Shown piece by piece: positions 59,759 through 64,000 of a DNA stretch of 64,000 bases. Both the position numbers and the translations under genes were made by a program. The notes under the pieces were generated by a model, which was not told the origin of the DNA, did not search any database, and saw nothing but the letters and a program-made list of their open reading frames with translations. The stretch lies in contig CAZUXE010000009.1 in assembly GCA_964624585.1 (NCBI GenBank), forward strand, positions 1 through 64,000. The letters are read 5' to 3'. This stretch comes from CAZUXE01 sp964624585 (GTDB taxonomy: Bacteria > Hydrothermota > Tepidihabitantia > B3-TA06). Each line of letters opens with the position of its first letter. Within the stretch, counting starts at the first letter, position 1.

Positions 59759-60328
59759 TTACATGTCTTTCTTGTTTGCTGCTTTATTTGCTTTTATAGG
59801 AATTTGCAGTTCAGTTATATTCTCCTTTGGGGCTACAGGGTTGAATACAATATAAAGTTCCCGAATTGGCGGCATATCTGTTTTGATTTTCTTTTCGGTG
59901 ATGTAGGCAAAAAACTTTTCCCATGCCGATGCAAGTGTTTCGTAATGGCCTGTATATTCGAAGGTTATAAACCTACCGCCCTTTACCAAACGGGTATTTA
60001 CACCCTCAAGCTTAACGGTATCAGGTATAGGTAGGCAGATTTCTATGTCGTGTGTATCGCTTTCAGTTTGGTCATGGTATAGCGCGAATGAAGGACCGTT
60101 GATATATTGTCCAGCGGCTTCCATAAGCTTTCCAAAGTAGGTTCCCATTTCCTCATAACTTCCTTTGTAGCGAATGGATGCTACAAACAAGTCGTCTATA
60201 TTTTTTTCTACGTATTCGGCTTCAGGCACCGCTACCTCCGTTGTTTTTGCTTCTACTTTATTGTCAATGGTAGCCTGTTCTGTTGTTGGGAGCAAAAAAA
60301 GTCCCATTGTAAAAACGAGTTCGAACAT
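59759..60328 (-). CDS. secreted GyrI-like effector-binding domain protein
   Basis: The 189-residue protein has AAGGAGG before the ATG and a short hydrophobic signal-like N-terminus (MFELVFTMGLFLLPTTEQA). Residues 40-175 fit a GyrI-like small-molecule-binding domain: DLFVASIRYKGSYEEMGTYFGKLMEAAGQYI, FALYHDQTESDTHDIEICLPI, and FEYTGHYETLASAWEKFFAYI. Such domains occur in the effector parts of transcription factors and as free proteins that bind hydrophobic compounds. No DNA-binding domain is present. Secretion and function are uncertain. Confidence 0.75.
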   Translation of the reverse strand: MFELVFTMGLFLLPTTEQATIDNKVEAKTTEVAVPEAEYVEKNIDDLFVASIRYKGSYEEMGTYFGKLMEAAGQYINGPSFALYHDQTESDTHDIEICLPIPDTVKLEGVNTRLVKGGRFITFEYTGHYETLASAWEKFFAYITEKKIKTDMPPIRELYIVFNPVAPKENITELQIPIKANKAANKKDM

Positions 60329-60418
60329 ATTTGTTCCTCCTTAAAAAGTCAACTAATCTCTATAATAAAGATTACGTAGTTTATTTACGATGTCAAGCTT
60401 CTGGAATTAAAGTTGGTC

Positions 60419-60528
60419 TGTGGATATTTCTTGAAAGAAAACGTTGGATAGACTTCTTTCTGACGATGCAGCGGGGACTTAGAGTTATCCACAAATTATC
60501 AACAGGTATTCAACAGGCCTGTGGATAG
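60419..60528. promoter_or_regulatory. cluster of DnaA boxes (possible oriC or DnaA-regulated control region)
   Basis: Within 110 bp are TGTGGATAT (60419-60427), TTATCCACA (60485-60493, perfect E. coli consensus), TTATCAACA (60496-60504, one mismatch), TATTCAACA (60507-60515, two mismatches) and TGTGGATAG (60520-60528, one mismatch on the other strand). They lie in the divergent gap between the GyrI-like gene and the reductase gene. Genes to the left are almost all on the minus strand. dnaA, dnaN, rpmH or gidA are not in the window. Confidence 0.6.
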
Positions 60529-60642
60529 TTCTCCTACTAGTTCGATAGCCTTTATTTATCCTATCTCTTTCGTAAAGTTTATCGTTTAACTCTCCGTCTC
60601 TGTTGATGTTGCGGAGTTGTGGACGAATTAACGGTAAGCTGC

Positions 60643-60670
60643 TTGACAAGATTATTTAAACGCCTACACT
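60643..60670 (+). promoter_or_regulatory. sigma-70 promoter of the ribonucleotide reductase gene
   Basis: TTGACA (60643-60648), 16 bp, TACACT (60665-60670), 19 bp before the ATG at 60690; AGGAGG lies in the short leader. The DnaA-box cluster lies 115-220 bp upstream. No NrdR box or cobalamin riboswitch was seen. Confidence 0.65.
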
Positions 60671-60689
60671 AGCCTTTAGGAGGCGCAGA

Positions 60690-62849
60690 ATGAACACTGC
60701 TGGATGTAAAAAGTTGAAAAAACGAGACGGTCGGATTGTTGATTTTAATCTTGACAAAATAACAAACGCTATCTATAAAGCAGCGCAAGCCGTTGGTGGA
60801 GAAGATAGAAATTTGGCCGAGACTCTCGCAGGGAAGGTTGCAGAGGAGCTTAATAAACGCTACGGTGAACTTGGTGTTCCTACTGTCGAAGATATTCAGG
60901 ATATTGTAGAAACGGTTCTTATTCGTTCAGGATATGCAAAAACTGCGAAGGCCTACATTCTCTACAGGCGTAAACGTGCTGAATTGCGTGAAGCTAAGCA
61001 GTTTTTTGTAGGTATTCAAGATGATTTGAAGCTCTCCTTAAACGCACTTAAGGTTCTGGAACGCCGTTACTTATTGAAAGATGAGGAAGGCAGGGTTCGC
61101 GAAACTCCTACTCAAATGTTCAGGCGAGTGGCAAAGGCTATTGCAACTCCTGATGCTAAATATGGCGGAGATGTAACGGCAAGCGAAGACAAATTCTACA
61201 AAATTATGACAAATTTTGAGTTCTTACCCAACTCGCCGACCTTGATGAATGCCGGAACTGAACTTGGCCAACTGGCTGCCTGTTTTGTGCTGCCTGTGGA
61301 AGATGAAATGGATCTTATATTTGAATCTGTTAAGAACGCTGCTATAATTCATAAAACAGGTGGTGGTACCGGATTCAGCTTTTCACGTTTGCGTCCTAAA
61401 AATGACATGGTTAAATCCACAGGTGGAATAGCTTCAGGCCCTCTTTCCTTTATGCGTGTTTTCGACGTAGCCACCGACGTTATCAAGCAAGGCGGTAGAC
61501 GGCGTGGTGCAAATATGGGTATCCTTAGAATAGACCATCCCGATATACTGGAATTTATAACTTGCAAGGAATCAGACGGAGTTCTTTCAAACTTCAATAT
61601 CTCCGTGGGAATTACCGAGGAATTTATGCAGGCGGTGGCCAATGATGACAATTACTATCTGCGCAATCCCCGTGACGGTAAGGCCGTAGGCAGTTTGCGT
61701 GCAAAAGATATTTTCAACCTTATGGTTACCATGGCCTGGCGTACCGGTGACCCGGGCATAATTTTTCTTGATAGAATAAACAACGATAATCCGACACCTG
61801 AAATTGGTGAAATAGAAGCTACAAATCCATGCGGTGAGCAGCCATTGCTTCCTTATGAGGCTTGCAACCTTGGTTCAATAAATTTGGCCAAAATGGTTAG
61901 CAATCATCAAATTGACTATGAACATCTAAAGGAAATAGTGCATACTGCCGTTCATTTTCTTGACAATGTAATTGATGCTGGGCGTTATCCCTTACCTGAA
62001 ATTGGTGAAATGGTTCGCCGTAACCGCAAGATTGGTCTTGGAATAATGGGATGGGCGGATATGTTGTTCTCCCTTGGCATTTCCTATAATTCAGATGAAG
62101 CAATTGAACTTGCCCGAAAAGTGATGAAATTTATTGCAGATGAAGCGGTGAAAGCCAGTGAAAACTTGGCTACTACTCGCGGTGCCTTTCCTTCTTTCCC
62201 AAAGTCGAAATTCGCTGTTGAGGGTAAACCTGCACGTCGTAATGCCACAGTAACTACAATAGCTCCTACAGGAACTATCTCCATTATCGCAGGCTGTTCC
62301 TCAGGTATTGAACCTATTTTTGCTATCTCTTATATCCGCAACGTAATGGATAATACCGAACTTCTGGAAACCAATCCTATTTTCGAACAACTCGCTAAAG
62401 ATATGGGCTTCTACAACGAAGGTCTTATGAAAGAGATAGCTAAACACGGAACCCTAGCCCACATAGCTAAGATTCCCGATTCAGTGAAACGTATTTTTGT
62501 AACTGCTCATGATATCAACTCTTCTTGGCATGTTAAAATGCAGGCTGCATTCCAGGAATTTACAGATAATGCCGTTTCCAAAACAGTGAACTTGCCGAAT
62601 CACGCGACACCTATGGATGTAGCCGATGTTTATATGCTTGCATATCGTTCTGGTTGCAAAGGGGTTACTGTATATCGCGACGGTTCCAAGCAAGCTCAGG
62701 TATTGAATATCGGTTCGGTAAACAAGAATCAGGAAAGTGCTAATTCAGCTAACAGAATAGCACAGGCCTTATCAGGCCACTCCTATTCCAATAGGATGAT
62801 GACTGTAAGCTCTGAATTCGCAGGTGACTGTCCAAAATGCAGTGCTTGA
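60690..62849 (+). CDS. nrdJ: adenosylcobalamin-dependent (class II) ribonucleotide reductase
   Basis: The enzyme makes deoxyribonucleotides with a B12 radical. The 719-residue protein has an N-terminal ATP-cone (about 4-95, KRDGRIVDFNLDKITNAIYKA), then the reductase barrel: NSPTLMNAGTELGQLAACFVLP, HKTGGGTGFSFSRLRP, CNLGSINLAKM with the conserved NPCGEQPL just before, and the C-terminal redox pair in AGDCPKCSA (Cys714 and Cys717). No small subunit gene is adjacent, as expected for class II. A terminator follows at 62932-62957. The function fits an anaerobic or microaerobic life style, but that is inference. Confidence 0.95.
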   Translation: MNTAGCKKLKKRDGRIVDFNLDKITNAIYKAAQAVGGEDRNLAETLAGKVAEELNKRYGELGVPTVEDIQDIVETVLIRSGYAKTAKAYILYRRKRAELREAKQFFVGIQDDLKLSLNALKVLERRYLLKDEEGRVRETPTQMFRRVAKAIATPDAKYGGDVTASEDKFYKIMTNFEFLPNSPTLMNAGTELGQLAACFVLPVEDEMDLIFESVKNAAIIHKTGGGTGFSFSRLRPKNDMVKSTGGIASGPLSFMRVFDVATDVIKQGGRRRGANMGILRIDHPDILEFITCKESDGVLSNFNISVGITEEFMQAVANDDNYYLRNPRDGKAVGSLRAKDIFNLMVTMAWRTGDPGIIFLDRINNDNPTPEIGEIEATNPCGEQPLLPYEACNLGSINLAKMVSNHQIDYEHLKEIVHTAVHFLDNVIDAGRYPLPEIGEMVRRNRKIGLGIMGWADMLFSLGISYNSDEAIELARKVMKFIADEAVKASENLATTRGAFPSFPKSKFAVEGKPARRNATVTTIAPTGTISIIAGCSSGIEPIFAISYIRNVMDNTELLETNPIFEQLAKDMGFYNEGLMKEIAKHGTLAHIAKIPDSVKRIFVTAHDINSSWHVKMQAAFQEFTDNAVSKTVNLPNHATPMDVADVYMLAYRSGCKGVTVYRDGSKQAQVLNIGSVNKNQESANSANRIAQALSGHSYSNRMMTVSSEFAGDCPKCSA

Positions 62850-62931
62850 GCATATCCTATTTAACTTAACTATGATGTGTTTCTTTAGTTTAAGAAGCTA
62901 ACTCACTAAACCTTAACAGGTTGACACTCAA

Positions 62932-62957
62932 GGGCCGGGTTTTCCGGCCCATTTTTT
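62932..62957 (+). terminator. rho-independent terminator after the reductase gene
   Basis: GGGCCGG, a loop of GTTTTs, CCGGCCC, A and six T. A textbook hairpin 80 bp after the reductase stop. Confidence 0.9.
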
Positions 62958-63284
62958 ATCTTAAAGTTGTGGCGTTTCTGCAAGATGTCTTTGGAGAAGT
63001 CAGCCGCTTTTTATCAAAAATGTTACTATGCTTTGGAATGAGTGTTTGTTGTCATTAAAATAAGGCTTGTAAAAACAGTTTGCGCTGATGCAGTAATTAT
63101 TAGGTTTTGGATAGATTGTGTCATTTGTTTTTGCGTACCAAAACTTATTTCCGAAAACCAAGTATCGTGGAGGGGGATGGCGTGCGGCGTCTTACAGGGC
63201 ATTTACTGCTAATTTTGTTAAGAAACCGACTCGCAATGTATCTTATGAAAATAAAAAAGCCTTGCGCTTAGACCTAAGGTTTAA
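62958..63284. other. intergenic stretch without a recognised gene
   Basis: About 330 bp between the reductase terminator and tRNA-Gln. I see no convincing protein, RNA or repeat. An open frame at 63118-63318 has no ribosome binding site and runs into the tRNA. Confidence 0.5.
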
Positions 63285-63355
63285 CTGGGGAACAGGGATT
63301 CGAACCCCGATTAACTGATCCAGAGTCAGCCGTCCTGCCGTTAGACGATTCCCCA
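63285..63355 (-). tRNA. tRNA-Gln (anticodon CTG)
   Basis: A cloverleaf of about 71 nt: acceptor TGGGGAA/TTCCCCA, anticodon loop CTCTGGA reading CTG, T arm GGGGTTCGAATCCC, discriminator G. U1-A72 is typical of tRNA-Gln. The GatCAB genes in the window could supply its glutamine through amidation of Glu-tRNA. Confidence 0.95.
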
Positions 63356-63369
63356 AAAGATTGAAGCTG

Positions 63370-63397
63370 ATTATAAAGATAAGCCTAAAGATGTCAA
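63370..63397 (-). promoter_or_regulatory. sigma-70 promoter of tRNA-Gln
   Basis: TTGACA (63397-63392), 16 bp, TATAAT (63375-63370). Both boxes match the consensus perfectly. Confidence 0.8.
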
Positions 63398-63436
63398 GAA
63401 GGCTTGACTCAGATTAATTAAAAAGTAGAATACAGT

Positions 63437-64000
63437 GTGCCGAAATATTTAAAGTTAGGCGTTTTTCTGCATGGTTTATTCTATACGGACGGCTCAAGAA
63501 CCTTTTCACGTGTTCCCGGAGATGTATTTCTGGATGGTTTGGCTAGGTTCGGAATCAAATTCACAAATTTGTGTACCTCGCTAAAATTTTGTTTGCAACA
63601 TACTGTTAAGGTTTTACCCACTACCGTCGAAGAACGGGCGATAAGGTTATTTCCGCTTCCTAGGTGGAATGATACAGCCGAAATCATGAGATCCTTACCA
63701 TTTCAATGGAAAATGATAGGGAAAACTATTAGGAAATTTGTACTGGCATCGGATATTCTTTGGTTGAGGGCACCCACACCTCTAATGGATATGTTCTTGC
63801 AAGAAGCACGTAGACAGAGGAAGCCGGTAGTTATTCATATGGCCGGAAATATAAGAGGCATGTGGCGTAGCTCAAAGCATAAAGGTTTTGGGAAAATACT
63901 TACTTATTTGGGGGGAATTGCATTTCACCGGTTTTACAGACAGGTTCTTAAAAATGAAACATTGCTGGCTACGGGTGCAGAACTTATGGAGTTCTTTTCC
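63437..64000 (+). CDS. glycosyltransferase-like protein, N-terminal part (cut by window edge)
   Basis: The frame runs open from GTG 63437-63439 to the window end, 188 residues. The first stop upstream in frame is at 63419-63421 and no ATG lies between, so GTG is the only plausible start. The N-terminus resembles the acceptor half of GT4-type glycosyltransferases: KYLKLGVFLHGLFYTDGSRTFSRVPGDVFLDGLARFG, then a Rossmann-like layout with KPVVIHMAGNIRG, and FHRFYRQVLKNETLLATGAE, where the next residues would form the second domain. No signal peptide. It may take part in surface polysaccharide or lipid-linked sugar synthesis. The donor-binding half lies outside the window. Confidence 0.55.
   Translation, partial: MPKYLKLGVFLHGLFYTDGSRTFSRVPGDVFLDGLARFGIKFTNLCTSLKFCLQHTVKVLPTTVEERAIRLFPLPRWNDTAEIMRSLPFQWKMIGKTIRKFVLASDILWLRAPTPLMDMFLQEARRQRKPVVIHMAGNIRGMWRSSKHKGFGKILTYLGGIAFHRFYRQVLKNETLLATGAELMEFFS

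Noticed and set aside
60361..60396. Promoter of the GyrI-like gene from TTGACA at 60396-60391
   Set aside because: No acceptable -10 box at 16-18 bp; the TATTAT is 23 bp away.
60529..60642. Cobalamin riboswitch or NrdR boxes before the reductase gene
   Set aside because: I saw neither the B12 box core nor paired NrdR boxes between the DnaA boxes and the promoter.
63118..63318. Open frame of 66 codons before tRNA-Gln
   Set aside because: It runs antisense into the tRNA gene and has no ribosome binding site.
1..64000. CRISPR arrays, insertion sequences, prophage genes and rRNA
   Set aside because: No repeat-spacer arrays, transposase or integrase genes, or rRNA sequences were seen.

Overview
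The window is a gene-dense stretch of a bacterial chromosome from a diderm (Gram-negative) organism. Evidence for an outer membrane is the lipid A set (lpxD, lpxC, fabZ, lpxA), a periplasmic Skp/OmpH protein, two Omp85-family proteins, a TamB protein and many lipoproteins. Class II (B12-dependent) ribonucleotide reductase, GatCAB transamidation, two-subunit glycyl-tRNA synthetase, DUF2723/GT117 and c-di-AMP cyclase fit an uncultivated FCB-like or WOR-3/Stahlbacteria-like lineage. That placement is inference; no rRNA is present. Promoters of TTGACA/16-17 bp/TATAAT type are easy to see.

Layout. 1-512: start of a TPR protein on the minus strand, preceded by a four-hairpin element. 742-8190 (minus): lipid A operon ompH-like, lpxD, lpxC, fabZ, lpxA, yggU-like, then a lipoprotein with its own promoter, two kinase-less PASTA proteins and rpe. 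8374-12214: secreted protein, methyltransferase, PQQ-type beta-propeller protein and lipoprotein. 12215-13031: long gap with a sigma-54 type promoter and a short predicted transcript. 13032-28443 (minus): a run of tightly packed or overlapping genes: TPR lipoprotein, HNH nuclease, Omp85, Wzi-like barrel, uppP, tilS, ftsH, folE, folP, dacA, DUF2723 and a phosphate acyltransferase, ending at a strong terminator. 28483-30922: tRNA-Ala, a type II restriction-modification pair (TdeIII family) and tRNA-Thr.

30997-39264 (minus): a 2199-residue PAS/GAF histidine kinase with two response regulators carrying PATAN and Roadblock output domains. 39603-43739 (plus): HD protein, unknown protein, glyQ and glyS. 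43855-47979 (minus): TolB-like lipoprotein, bifunctional formimidoyltransferase-cyclodeaminase, and a methyltransferase fused to an Mrr-like nuclease domain. 48074-59490 (minus): gatC, gatA, gatB, M29-like peptidase, tamA-like, tamB-like and a PriA that has lost its helicase motifs. 59759-64000: GyrI-like secreted protein, a cluster of DnaA boxes, divergent class II ribonucleotide reductase, tRNA-Gln and the start of a glycosyltransferase.

The genes serve mainly envelope biogenesis, folate/tetrahydrofolate metabolism, tRNA charging and signalling. Nearly all genes left of about 60.3 kb lie on the minus strand, and the reductase to its right is on the plus strand. The DnaA boxes sit at that switch. 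The most unusual items are the sigma-54 small transcript, the four-hairpin element, a set of apparently leaderless promoters, the helicase-dead PriA, the HNH gene without a normal start codon and the DnaA-box cluster.
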